Origin: Tumebacillus flagellatus
GTDB lineage: Bacteria > Bacillota > Bacilli > Tumebacillales > Tumebacillaceae
NCBI RefSeq assembly: GCF_000714935.1
Contig: NZ_JMIR01000023.1
Span: forward strand, 1 to 64,000
Direction of reading: 5' to 3'
DNA length: 64,000 bases
Shown in pieces: positions 36,641-44,769 of this stretch. Position 1 is the stretch's first letter, and each line of letters begins with the position of its first letter. Both the position numbers and the translations under genes were made by a program. The notes under the pieces are model-generated. The model did not search any database. It saw nothing but the letters and a program-made list of their open reading frames with translations, and had not been told where the DNA came from.

Positions 36641-37933
36641 TTACAGCACGATGCCGCGGTGGTTGAGCGTCTCCAGAATGAGCGAATGCGTGCCGAGCAA
36701 CTCCTTGAACGCCACTTCAAACGACTGAGACGTCGCGAGCGACTCGCAAAGCTCTTGGGTGGCGGTTTCGAGATCGAGCAGACGGTTGTGACGGCGGTAA
36801 CAGGAAATCGCTTCCCGCAGCGCTTGGATGCCTTCGACATGTTCGTCGTTGGCGAAGTGCAGCGTCGCAAACAGGCGGTACAGGTCGCCGGTGTCCGGAT
36901 GGTCGGCCGGGAGCATCGATTGCGCGCGCTTGGCCACTTGCATCGCGAGCGGGTGGTTGAACGATTCCAGCGCCATCTTGCCAAGTGCGATCAGAGTGGA
37001 AGCTTCTGCCGCTTCATCTCCTTCGCGCTCGTACTCGTCCGCCACTTCCTCCAGCACGGCCATCGCTTCGCCGAGCCGGCCGCCTTCGCCTTGGAGGACG
37101 GCATGCTGGCGGCGTACTTCGAGCAGGGTGTGCTGGAAGCGCATCGTCTTGTACAGCGTGATCGCTTGCTCCAAGTGGTGAATCGCTTTGCTGTGCTGTT
37201 CGAGGCGGCGGTAGGAATCGCCCAAGCGGCGGTGCAGTTGCGCCATCTCGTGGATGTGGCCGGAATCGCAGAAGCGTTTGACGAGGTCTTCGTAGATTTC
37301 CACCGCGTCTTGAATTTTGCCGGAATCGAAGTTGGCGGACGCCACACGGGTCAGCAATTCCACTTCGAGTGCCGGGTCGGGCGTTTCCGTGCGGTGCAAC
37401 TCATCCAACCCGTGCAGCCAGTTGTGCAGGGCGACAGGCAAATTGCGTTTTTCGTATGCGATTTGGCCGAGCATGACCAACGCGTGAACCGCCGATTCGA
37501 TGCTGCCTTCCGTTTGCGCCGTTTCCAGCGCCTGTTGGAAGTTCAGCTCCGCCGCCTGGAGCTGGCCTTCGTGATATTGGCAGGTGCCAAGCGCCAAGAG
37601 CAGGTCGATCTGCGGGATGCTGCCTTCGGTCGCGCGGTCGGCCACACTTTCCAAGAGCGGCAGCGCGGCGCGGTACTCCTTGGAAGCGATCATCGTCTGC
37701 GCCATTTTGAAGGTGGAGACAAATTCAAGGTCCAAGTCCACGTTGACCAACAGCTTGTCCAACGTGACTTCCAATTTCTTCGCAATCTCAAAAAGAATTT
37801 TATAGCTGGGTCTTGCGCGGTCCGATTCGATTTGCGAAATCATGCTCGGCGTGCAGAGCTCCTTGGCGAGGTCGATTTGAGTCATATTCTTTTTCAGGCG
37901 CATCTCTCGAATGCGGGTTCCCAAGCTTAACAT
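36641..37933 (-). CDS. XRE-type HTH regulator with TPR repeats (divergent partner)
   Basis: 430 residues. The N-terminus is a Cro/C1-type helix-turn-helix (about 5-62, RIREMRLKKNMTQIDLAKEL, then SMISQIESDRARPSYKIL). The remaining about 360 residues are all-helical tetratricopeptide repeats (for example LLALGTCQYHEGQLQAAELN and LHRRLGDSYRRLEQHSKAI). This is the architecture of RRNPP peptide receptors (PlcR, NprR, Rgg-like). It diverges from a second XRE-TPR gene at 38172. No peptide gene fits downstream of it, since a terminator and a convergent gene follow at once. It may sense a peptide made elsewhere, or lack one. Confidence 0.88.
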   Translation of the reverse strand: MLSLGTRIREMRLKKNMTQIDLAKELCTPSMISQIESDRARPSYKILFEIAKKLEVTLDKLLVNVDLDLEFVSTFKMAQTMIASKEYRAALPLLESVADRATEGSIPQIDLLLALGTCQYHEGQLQAAELNFQQALETAQTEGSIESAVHALVMLGQIAYEKRNLPVALHNWLHGLDELHRTETPDPALEVELLTRVASANFDSGKIQDAVEIYEDLVKRFCDSGHIHEMAQLHRRLGDSYRRLEQHSKAIHHLEQAITLYKTMRFQHTLLEVRRQHAVLQGEGGRLGEAMAVLEEVADEYEREGDEAAEASTLIALGKMALESFNHPLAMQVAKRAQSMLPADHPDTGDLYRLFATLHFANDEHVEGIQALREAISCYRRHNRLLDLETATQELCESLATSQSFEVAFKELLGTHSLILETLNHRGIVL

Positions 37934-38125
37934 CTGTGATTTCCCCTTTTTTCAAGCAAATCGCTATCTGTGTAATCATTCTAATACTAAATATGATAAT
38001 ATTCACTTTGCATAAAGGGAAGACTTTGACGAAAGGTGGAGAAACAGTCAGCGTTTTTCGAAAGTTTTTGGTTTTATGGGAAAAATTTCGAGGAGGCAGG
38101 AGTCCTGTCTGTTGATGTTATTCTA

Positions 38126-38134
38126 TGATATGAT
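38126..38134 (+). promoter_or_regulatory. Extended -10 promoter of the XRE-TPR / peptide operon
   Basis: TGATATGAT combines a TG extension with TATGAT, 37 bases before the preferred start at 38172. No good -35 was seen. The 238-base gap between the divergent regulators is AT-rich and should hold both promoters and any operator. Confidence 0.45.
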
Positions 38135-38171
38135 TCTAAAGAACAGAGTTTTCTAAACTGAGGTGATCAGC

Positions 38172-39494
38172 ATGACGCTGGCGATTGACGAACGGAATCG
38201 CCTCATCGGCGAGAACCTTCGCAAATACCGTTTGTTAAAAGGATTAACTCAAGATGAATTAGCTGAAGGTCTGTGCAGTGTGAGCCAACTCAGTAAAGTG
38301 GAAAATGGCAAAACGTACCTGAAGCGTACCATATTAAAAGAGATGGCAAATCGGCTCGGCGTGACCGTCGAGAGAATCGAATCGGAAGACGCGTTGCTGG
38401 AGGAATTAAGCGAAACGCTGCAATTGGCAAAGGACTCCCGCACCGCCGGCAACCTCACGAAAGCGCTGGAGTTTGTCGAGCAAGTGGTGGAGCGGGCGCG
38501 CGCGTTTGAGTATCCGGAGTTGTTGCTCCAAGGCATCCAACTGCAATGTTCGTTGCTCAACACAATCAACGAGCGGGAGAAAGTCATCCAGATCGTCCAC
38601 GATGTGCTGTCTGATGATTTGCCGCTGACGGCGGAAGATCGGCTGTTTTTTCATCTGGAAGTCGGCCTTGCGTATGAGCACTCCGGCCATCTGTCGGCCG
38701 CCTACGATTCGTACTGCCGCGCCGACCAAGAGATCGACCTCGTACAGGGCAACTATGAAACCCGATACCGCGTCTACTACTCGCTGTCCCGCAGCCACCT
38801 CGCGATGAACAACAACCGTACGGCGCTGCGCTACGCCGAGAAAGCAGAAATGGTAGCGACCGAGATCAAACGACATCTGTGGCGCCTTCGAGCCTCCGGT
38901 TTGCGCGCAACCGTGTTGCATCGTTTGGAGGTGTACGAGTTGGCGGAGCAACTGTTTTTGGAGACGCTTCAGGAAGCGCAAGACAATCAGTTTTTGCTCG
39001 ACGTGTTGATTTTGAACAACAATTTGGGCTGCATGTATTTGGACATCGGCAAGAACGGGCAAGCGTTCTCCTATCTCAATCGTGCGCTGAAAGTCTCGGA
39101 AATTCTGAACCATCAGCAGTTCATGTGCGATTCGTTGTTGCATCTGGCGGAATTGTATTTCAGAAACGGGGAGTCGAAACAGGCAATCCAGCAGATCCAA
39201 CGCGTTTTGGAGCTCTCCAGCCAGATTCCGAAACAAACGTACCAAGAACGAGCCAAGGCGCATCGCATCCTTGGGTGGGTTAAAAAGTCGGAAGGTGACT
39301 TTGAAGGTTACATTACACAGATGGAAAACGCTCTAAACATCTGCGACGAGAATTTCGTCGTGTTTGAAGCGTATGAAATGGCCAAAGAAACAGCGGAAGA
39401 ATTGTACCAAAAACAAGATTCCAGGGCTGTTGAATTCTATCGAAAAGCTGTACAATACAATGAGAAAGCACTAGAATACGGCAAGAGGAGGTGA
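38172..39494 (+). CDS. XRE-type HTH regulator with TPR repeats (candidate peptide receptor)
   Basis: 440 residues. N-terminal helix-turn-helix (about 9-66, IGENLRKYRLLKGLTQDELA with SVSQLSKVENGKTYLKR), then tetratricopeptide repeats to the end. These include YYSLSRSHLAMNNNRTALRY, LNNNLGCMYLDIGKNGQAFS and LHLAELYFRNGESKQAIQQI. ATG 38172 is preferred over GTG 38163 because GAGGTGAT ends five bases before it. Seven bases after its stop, a 41-residue exported peptide gene begins, and the peptide's ribosome site overlaps this stop codon. Receptor plus adjacent pro-peptide is the defining layout of RRNPP cell-cell signalling, so this is a candidate cytoplasmic receptor that changes DNA binding on peptide capture. 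The target genes are unknown. Confidence 0.9.
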   Translation: MTLAIDERNRLIGENLRKYRLLKGLTQDELAEGLCSVSQLSKVENGKTYLKRTILKEMANRLGVTVERIESEDALLEELSETLQLAKDSRTAGNLTKALEFVEQVVERARAFEYPELLLQGIQLQCSLLNTINEREKVIQIVHDVLSDDLPLTAEDRLFFHLEVGLAYEHSGHLSAAYDSYCRADQEIDLVQGNYETRYRVYYSLSRSHLAMNNNRTALRYAEKAEMVATEIKRHLWRLRASGLRATVLHRLEVYELAEQLFLETLQEAQDNQFLLDVLILNNNLGCMYLDIGKNGQAFSYLNRALKVSEILNHQQFMCDSLLHLAELYFRNGESKQAIQQIQRVLELSSQIPKQTYQERAKAHRILGWVKKSEGDFEGYITQMENALNICDENFVVFEAYEMAKETAEELYQKQDSRAVEFYRKAVQYNEKALEYGKRR

Positions 39495-39501
39495 CTTCTA
39501 A

Positions 39502-39627
39502 GTGAAAAAATTCATGGCTGCCCTCGTTCTTGCAGCGATCGCCTTCCTCGTGGTCAGTTCCGCAGTTGCAGAAAAACAAGCGACGATCGTACCTCCGTTG
39601 CCGGATAGCATCACGAAAAAACTGTAA
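39502..39627 (+). CDS. Short exported pro-peptide, candidate Phr/NprX-like signal
   Basis: 41 codons starting at GTG, with GGAGG ten bases upstream at the end of the XRE-TPR gene. The product starts MKKF, has an uninterrupted hydrophobic core (MAALVLAAIAFLVVSS) and an AVA-type cleavage site after residue 23. That leaves the 18-residue tail EKQATIVPPLPDSITKKL. This is the size and layout of pro-peptides of Phr, NprX and PapR: export by Sec, trimming outside, re-import by Opp, and binding to the TPR receptor. The mature peptide cannot be read from sequence; the Pro-rich or C-terminal part of the tail is the likely source. A terminator follows at 39653. Confidence 0.78.
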   Translation: MKKFMAALVLAAIAFLVVSSAVAEKQATIVPPLPDSITKKL

Positions 39628-39652
39628 GCGTCCCTTTATTCAGAAATCATCC

Positions 39653-39682
39653 AAGCCCCCGGCAATCGGGGGCTTTTTTTAT
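39653..39682 (+). terminator. Terminator of the regulator-peptide operon
   Basis: AAGCCCCC pairs with GGGGGCTT around GGCAATC, followed by a long T-rich tract. It shows that regulator and peptide form a closed two-gene unit. Confidence 0.93.
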
Positions 39683-39711
39683 TTTTTTTCTAAATAATGT
39701 AGGAGTTTGGC

Positions 39712-39736
39712 GAAACTTACAGGAATTAGAAACGTA
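39712..39736 (+). promoter_or_regulatory. Sigma-W-like promoter of nfeD-floT
   Basis: GAAAC (39712-39716), 16 bases, CGTA (39733-39736). This matches the ECF sigma-W consensus (TGAAAC-N16-CGTA) and lies 28 bases before the gene start. The B. subtilis yuaF-floT operon is also sigma-W controlled. Confidence 0.82.
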
Positions 39737-39764
39737 TACACCGTATAGAGAAAGGGGGAGTGAG

Positions 39765-40100
39765 ATGCAGTGGATCTATTGGATCTGCGGAATCGGTCTG
39801 GCGATCGCGGCGCTGGTCGCCTGCTTCATTTATCTGCCGTCCATGCAGCGCGCCGAAGTGTCGACCGGCTTTTCGATGCAAGACCTCGTCGGCAAGATCG
39901 GCGAAGTCACCGTGGCGATCCCGGCCAAGGGCGGGTACGGCGAAGTGCTGATCAAAGTCGGCGGGAGTTTTACCAACCAGATTGCCGGCAGTTTTTCCGG
40001 CGAACCGATTCCGGAAGGCGAACGCGTCGTGATCATCAAAGCCGAGCCCCACACCCTCTATGTCTCGCTGTTTGATGTAGTCGAAACGAGAAAGGGGTAA
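39765..40100 (+). CDS. NfeD-like membrane protein with OB-fold domain
   Basis: 111 residues. One N-terminal membrane helix (about 4-24, WICGIGLAIAALVACFIYL) is followed by a small beta-rich NfeD/OB-fold domain (about 38-108, GKIGEVTVAIPAKGGYGEVLI). Short NfeD proteins of this type (B. subtilis YuaF) are encoded next to flotillin and act with it in membrane organisation. The floT start is eight bases after its stop. The unit is driven by the sigma-W-like promoter at 39712, pointing to induction by cell-envelope stress. Confidence 0.9.
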   Translation: MQWIYWICGIGLAIAALVACFIYLPSMQRAEVSTGFSMQDLVGKIGEVTVAIPAKGGYGEVLIKVGGSFTNQIAGSFSGEPIPEGERVVIIKAEPHTLYVSLFDVVETRKG

Positions 40101-40107
40101 TGCCAAC

Positions 40108-41610
40108 ATGCCACCCATCTTTGTCATCCTGTCCGCCGTCCTGCTGGGCCTCTTGCTGATCGTCGCCTTGGCGTTTTGGGCGCGCTACCGCACCGTCGGT
40201 CCGGAGTCGGCGATGATCGTCACCGGCAGTTTTCTCGGCAGCAAGAACGTCAACGTCGACGAATCGGGTCGCAAGATCAAGATCGTGCGCGGCGGAGGCG
40301 CGTTTATCGTGCCGATTTTTCAAAAGTCGGAGTTGCTCTCGTTGCTCTCTCATAAACTCCACGTCTCGACCCAGGAAGTGTACACCGAGCAGGGCGTGCC
40401 GATCATGGCGGACGGCGTTGCGATCATCAAAGTCGGCGGCACGGTGGAGGACGTCGCCACGGCGGCGGAGCAGTTCATGGGCAAGGAAAAAAGCGCCGTC
40501 GACGCGGAAGCCCAAGAAGTGCTCGAAGGCCATCTGCGCGCGATCCTCGGCGCGATGACCGTCGAGGAAGTCTACCGCAACCGCGAGAAATTCGCTCAAG
40601 AAGTCCAGGCGGTCGCCGCCAAAGACCTGAAGAAAATGGGCCTGCAGATCGTCTCCTTCACCATCCGCGACGTCCGGGACAAAAACGGCTACTTGGAAGC
40701 GCTCGGCAAACCGCGCATCGCCGCCGTCAAGCGCGACGCCGACATCGCCGAAGCGGAAGCGCTGCGCGACGCCCGGATTCAAAAAGCCAAAGCCTACGAA
40801 GAAGCCCAGCGCGCCGAACTGCACCGCGACACCAACGTCGCCGAAGCGGAGAAGGACAAAGAGCTCAAAGTCGCCTCCTTCAAACGCGAACAGGACATGG
40901 CGCGCGCCGAAGCCGACCAAGCCTACGCCGTGCAAGAAGCGCGCGCCAAGCAGCAAGTCGTCGAAGAGCAGATGAAAATCGAACTCGTGCGCAAGGACCG
41001 CACGATCGAGTTGGAAGAAAAAGAAATCGTGCGCCGCGAGAAGCAATACGACGCGGAAGTCAAGAAAAAAGCGGACGCCGACCGCTACGCCGTCGAACAG
41101 GCGGCCGAAGCGGACAAAGCCCGCCGCATGCGGGAAGCGGACGCCGAGCAGTACAAAATCGAAGCGGAAGCCAAAGCACACGCCGAGCAGAAACGCCTCG
41201 AAGGTTTGGCGATCGCCGACGCGGAACGGGCGAAGGGTACTGCGGAAGCGGAAGTCATCCGCCTGCGCGGTCTCGCCGAAGCGGAAGCCAAGGAAAAGCT
41301 CGCCGAAGCGTTCCAGAAGTTCGGCGAAGCGGCGGTCTTGGACATCATCGTCAAGATGCTGCCGGAGCTGGCAGGCAAAATCGCCGAGCCGATTGCGCAG
41401 ATCGACAAGTTGACCGTCGTTGACACCGGCAACGGAGCGGGCGCGACCCGCGTCTCCAACTATGTCACCGAACTGATGGCGACCGCGCCCGAGATGCTCA
41501 AGAGCGTCTCCGGCCTCGACGTCGAATCGCTGATCAAAGGGCTGACGCAGCGCAGCGCACCGCTGGCGGCTCCGTCGATCCCGACAACTCCGTCGACCTC
41601 CGCTGAATAA
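40108..41610 (+). CDS. floT: Flotillin FloT
   Basis: 500 residues. An N-terminal hydrophobic hairpin (about 3-25) anchors it to the inner face of the membrane. A SPFH/prohibitin domain (about 25-200, with SAMIVTGSFLG and KKMGLQIVSFTIRDV) follows. A long Ala/Glu/Lys-rich coiled coil (about 205-400, with EAEAKEKL-type repeats) drives oligomerisation. The C-terminus has the Ala/Pro/Ser/Thr-rich tail usual for FloT. It organises membrane microdomains and supports signalling and secretion proteins. A terminator follows at once. Confidence 0.96.
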   Translation: MPPIFVILSAVLLGLLLIVALAFWARYRTVGPESAMIVTGSFLGSKNVNVDESGRKIKIVRGGGAFIVPIFQKSELLSLLSHKLHVSTQEVYTEQGVPIMADGVAIIKVGGTVEDVATAAEQFMGKEKSAVDAEAQEVLEGHLRAILGAMTVEEVYRNREKFAQEVQAVAAKDLKKMGLQIVSFTIRDVRDKNGYLEALGKPRIAAVKRDADIAEAEALRDARIQKAKAYEEAQRAELHRDTNVAEAEKDKELKVASFKREQDMARAEADQAYAVQEARAKQQVVEEQMKIELVRKDRTIELEEKEIVRREKQYDAEVKKKADADRYAVEQAAEADKARRMREADAEQYKIEAEAKAHAEQKRLEGLAIADAERAKGTAEAEVIRLRGLAEAEAKEKLAEAFQKFGEAAVLDIIVKMLPELAGKIAEPIAQIDKLTVVDTGNGAGATRVSNYVTELMATAPEMLKSVSGLDVESLIKGLTQRSAPLAAPSIPTTPSTSAE

Positions 41611-41646
41611 AAAAACGCCGTCTCCGCGCGAGACGGCGTTTTTTTC
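41609..41646. terminator. Terminator of floT (bidirectional shape)
   Basis: AAAACGCCGTCTC pairs with GAGACGGCGTTTT, with A and T flanks, between floT and a convergent gene. Confidence 0.92.
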
Positions 41647-41669
41647 TGCCCGACAATTCCTGCGATCCC

Positions 41670-42128
41670 TTACAATCCATACGAAGTCAGCCATTCCTCT
41701 GCCGCCTGCACGTCTGCGGTGACCCCGCGCACAAAGTCCTCCACAAAGTCGGCAAACTTCTCGCTGATGCGCACCAGCCGCTTCAACTTTACATCGTGCC
41801 GGTACAACACCCCCGACGTATGATACAGCACCCAATGCGCGCGCTCTCCGATCACCATAAAAACCAGCGCGTCTCGATAGGGCTGGTCTAAATCGTCGAG
41901 CCGATGCAAAGCGGGCAGATAGAACGCGCGTCCGTTGACTTCAAAGCGCCATTCGTTCGGGCCGATCTCTTTATAGAAGGAAGCCAACTCCTCCGGCAAC
42001 GTCGGCAGCGGCCCTTGAAACTCAATCGCCAACTGCTTGCGGAAGTTTTCCGGCGCGTACGTCTCCAACAGTTGCTCCATCAGTTTGTCATAATCGGGCG
42101 GATTCGGGGTCGTGGCGGGCGTGGACAT
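41670..42128 (-). CDS. Hypothetical protein, weakly SMI1/KNR4 (SUKH)-like
   Basis: 152 residues, soluble, acidic. LPTLPEELASFYKEIGPNEW recalls the start of SMI1/KNR4-type domains, and later segments (FYLPALHRLDDLDQPYRDAL, HWVLYHTSGVLYRHD) fit that mixed alpha/beta fold. SUKH proteins often act as immunity or partner-binding proteins, but no toxin gene is adjacent and the match is by eye only. AGGAGGAAT is upstream of its ATG. Function unknown. Confidence 0.7.
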   Translation of the reverse strand: MSTPATTPNPPDYDKLMEQLLETYAPENFRKQLAIEFQGPLPTLPEELASFYKEIGPNEWRFEVNGRAFYLPALHRLDDLDQPYRDALVFMVIGERAHWVLYHTSGVLYRHDVKLKRLVRISEKFADFVEDFVRGVTADVQAAEEWLTSYGL

Positions 42129-42230
42129 GGGGATTCCTCCTCCGAACTGTTGTGGTAGTCTTAGAATGTCCGATTCCAGCGCATACTAGTTCAGGTACAC
42201 CAACCATTTTTCGGCAAAGGAGTGAGGCGG

Positions 42231-43415
42231 GTGGAGTTGAATGAAAAGCGGGTTGTGGATACGTTCCTGGAACTCGTGCAAATTGACACCCCTTCGTATT
42301 TTGAGCGGCCGATGGCCGATCATCTATTGAAACTGTTGAAGGAACTCGGATTGGAAGTGGTCGAGGACGACGCGGGCCAGCAAGTGTTGCGCGGACTCGG
42401 CAAAGAGACGCAAGAACTGCTCAAACACGAACCGCAAACCGGTAACTTGATCGCCACGTTACAAGGAACGGTGCAAGGCGCGCCGAAGCTCCTGTTTACC
42501 GCGCACATGGACACCGTCGTCTCCGCCAAGGGCATCAAGACACACATTGACAACGGCGTGATTCGCACCGACGGCAAGACGATCCTCGGCGCCGACGACC
42601 GGGCGGGGATTGCGGCGATCCTCGAAGCGATCCGCCATCTGAAGGAAAACAACATCGAGCACGGCGACCTGCAATTTGCGTTCACCATCGCCGAAGAGAC
42701 GGGCCTCTACGGGTCGCTCTACCTCGACAAAAGCAAAATCCACGCCGACTACGCGTTTGTCATGGATTCCGGCGGACCGCCCGACTCGATCATCGTCGCT
42801 TCGCCGACCGAAGTGGATTTCACCGTGTTGATCTACGGCAAAGCGGCGCACTCCGGCGTCAACCCGGAGGACGGCCTGAACGCGATCTCCGTCGCCGCCG
42901 ACGCGATTTCCAAACTGCAACTCGGCCGCATCGACGAGGAGACCACGATCAACATCGGCATCATCCAGGGCGGGGAAAAAACCAACATCGTCTGTGACCG
43001 CTGCGAAATCCTCGGGGAAGTGCGCTCCAGAGACGATCAGAAATTGAGCGAGCAACTGAGCAAAGTGCACAGCGCCTTCCAGATGGCGGGCGAGAAGTGG
43101 GGCGCGAAAGTGGACATTCGCGAAGAAAAAATCTACGACGGCTTCAACTTGAGCGCTGAAGACGATGTCGTGGCGCTCGCGATGGAAGGCTTGCGCAAAG
43201 TCGGCATCGAACCGAAACTCGCCCCGCGCGGCGGTGGTTCCGACACGAACAACTTGAACGCCAAAGGCATTCCCGCCGTCAACCTCGGCGTCGGCGCGAA
43301 CAAAGACCACACCGTCGAAGAGAACTTGCGCGTGCAAGATTTGACGGACGCCACCCGACTGATCATCGGCATCGTCCAGTCCGCCGCCGAACGCGCGGGG
43401 GTGCAGACTTCATGA
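42231..43415 (+). CDS. PepT-like M20-family peptidase, second paralogue
   Basis: 394 residues. Same family as the gene at 28559. Metal site residues are in FTAHMDTVVSA, TILGADDRAG, IAEETGLYG and HSGVNPEDGLNA, with the C-terminal GGGSDTNN. It has an insertion before the first metal motif (QQVLRGLGKETQELLKHEPQ) that the first copy lacks. GTG 42231 is preferred because AAAGGAG ends eight bases upstream; the GTG at 42222 overlaps that site. Its stop overlaps the DUF3866 start by four bases, so the two are translationally coupled. Confidence 0.9.
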   Translation: MELNEKRVVDTFLELVQIDTPSYFERPMADHLLKLLKELGLEVVEDDAGQQVLRGLGKETQELLKHEPQTGNLIATLQGTVQGAPKLLFTAHMDTVVSAKGIKTHIDNGVIRTDGKTILGADDRAGIAAILEAIRHLKENNIEHGDLQFAFTIAEETGLYGSLYLDKSKIHADYAFVMDSGGPPDSIIVASPTEVDFTVLIYGKAAHSGVNPEDGLNAISVAADAISKLQLGRIDEETTINIGIIQGGEKTNIVCDRCEILGEVRSRDDQKLSEQLSKVHSAFQMAGEKWGAKVDIREEKIYDGFNLSAEDDVVALAMEGLRKVGIEPKLAPRGGGSDTNNLNAKGIPAVNLGVGANKDHTVEENLRVQDLTDATRLIIGIVQSAAERAGVQTS

Positions 43416-44557
43416 GGCAGCATCTGGAGCGCGGAACGATCGCCGAACGGCTCGGACGCGAAGTGCTGGTTGAAGTGAACGGGAAACTGGAACGTGCGCT
43501 GATCGACCCGCACCTCGCCGAAACGGCCGCCGTCGGCGATATCGTCCTGCTCAACACGACCTCCGTTCGGTTGGGGCTTGGCACCGGCGGACTGCATTTC
43601 GTGATTTCGATTGAAGGAAAAAGCCCGTCGACTCCGCAGGCCGACGGGCACATCATGAAACTTCGCTACACGCCGCAACAGATCGCCGTGCACGCCGTGG
43701 AAGAGCAAAGCCATCCGATGCACGCCGTGATGGCGGAAGCGGAATCGCTGCTGGGCACGCCGGTCGTGATTTGCGAACTGCACAGCATGATCCCCGCCGT
43801 CGCGATGTCGCTCCAGCAGGAACTACAAAACGAACGACAAACCCGCGACGAGGAAAAAACAGAACCTTTCGCCCCACGCGTCGTCTACGTGATGACAGAC
43901 GGCGGCGCGCTCCCGATGCGTTTTTCCAAAACGATCGATCAATTGAAACAACTCGGCCTGCTCACCGCCACCGTGACTGTCGGCCACGCGTACGGCGGCG
44001 ATCTGGAAGCGGTCAACCTCTACAGCGGACTGCTCGCCGCCAAACACGTGCTGGGCGCGGACGTGATCCTCTGCGGCATGGGCCCCGGCATCGTCGGGAC
44101 GGGCACGCGCTACGGACACACAGGCATCGAAGTCGGGCTTGCCGTCAACGCCGTGCACGCGCTGGAGGGAGACGCCGTCGTCGTCCCGCGCCTCTCGTTT
44201 GCCGACCCGCGTCCACGCCACCAAGGGCTTTCGCATCACACGATCACCGCGCTCGGCCGCGTCGCGCTGGCTCCGGCGACTGTGCCGTTGCCGAACCTCG
44301 AAGACGGGCAAGCGAGCGCCGTCTGGAAGCAGATCACGGAGTCCGGCTTGCACCGACGCCACCGTCTCGTCGGACTTTCCGGCGCCTCGATACTGGACGC
44401 ATCACAGCGTTTTCCAGTACCATTAAGAACGATGGGGCGCACACTTGCGCAAGACCCGGCGTTTTTCCTCGCGGCGGGAGCGGCAGGCGAGTGGGTCGCC
44501 CGACAAAAAAAACGCCCGCAGAGGCGTGTGCTCAGCGGGTCGTCGAACGTTGAGTGA
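43412..44557 (+). CDS. DUF3866 family protein
   Basis: 381 residues, soluble. It shows the DUF3866 features, with LGTGGLHFVISIEGK near residue 60, MKLRYTPQQ, and glycine-rich GMGPGIVGTGTRYGHTGIEVG. SHHTITALGRVAL follows. The biochemical role of the family is not established. Coupled by ATGA overlap to the M20 peptidase. Its last 26 bases overlap the convergent mciZ gene on the other strand. Confidence 0.88.
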   Translation: MRQHLERGTIAERLGREVLVEVNGKLERALIDPHLAETAAVGDIVLLNTTSVRLGLGTGGLHFVISIEGKSPSTPQADGHIMKLRYTPQQIAVHAVEEQSHPMHAVMAEAESLLGTPVVICELHSMIPAVAMSLQQELQNERQTRDEEKTEPFAPRVVYVMTDGGALPMRFSKTIDQLKQLGLLTATVTVGHAYGGDLEAVNLYSGLLAAKHVLGADVILCGMGPGIVGTGTRYGHTGIEVGLAVNAVHALEGDAVVVPRLSFADPRPRHQGLSHHTITALGRVALAPATVPLPNLEDGQASAVWKQITESGLHRRHRLVGLSGASILDASQRFPVPLRTMGRTLAQDPAFFLAAGAAGEWVARQKKRPQRRVLSGSSNVE

Positions 44558-44681
44558 CGTTGCGTTCCAAAAATTGTTGAAGCGTAAGGTTGCTGCCTGC
44601 GTACTGGCGGAGCAGGGCGCGGACTTGCCACGCTTTGCCCGCGATGCGCAGGCTGTTTTCCGTCATTTTCGTTTGTAACAT
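44532..44681 (-). CDS. mciZ: Z-ring inhibitor MciZ homologue
   Basis: 49 residues. The core GKAWQVRALLRQY closely follows the B. subtilis FtsZ inhibitor MciZ as recalled (GKAWEIRAKLKEY), including the invariant GKAW, then LTLQQFLERN where MciZ has its second strand and helix. MciZ is a mother-cell sporulation peptide that caps FtsZ filaments. GGGAGG lies eight bases upstream of ATG 44681. In B. subtilis mciZ also neighbours nudF; here nudF starts 88 bases away on the opposite strand. The 3' end overlaps the DUF3866 gene by 26 bases. It is a short gene that automated calling could miss. Confidence 0.85.
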   Translation of the reverse strand: MLQTKMTENSLRIAGKAWQVRALLRQYAGSNLTLQQFLERNVTQRSTTR

Positions 44682-44769
44682 GGAGATTCCCTCCCGGCTT
44701 GTCCGATTCAGATGTTCAAGTCTATGACGGGAGGGGCTCCGTTTATTCCGGAGGAGGAGGAGAAATTTC

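Noticed and set aside
38112-38156. A 14-codon TTG-started frame between the divergent XRE-TPR genes as a possible peptide gene
   Set aside because: It overlaps the extended -10 element, has no signal peptide, and the GAGGAGG near 38090 is too far upstream to serve it.
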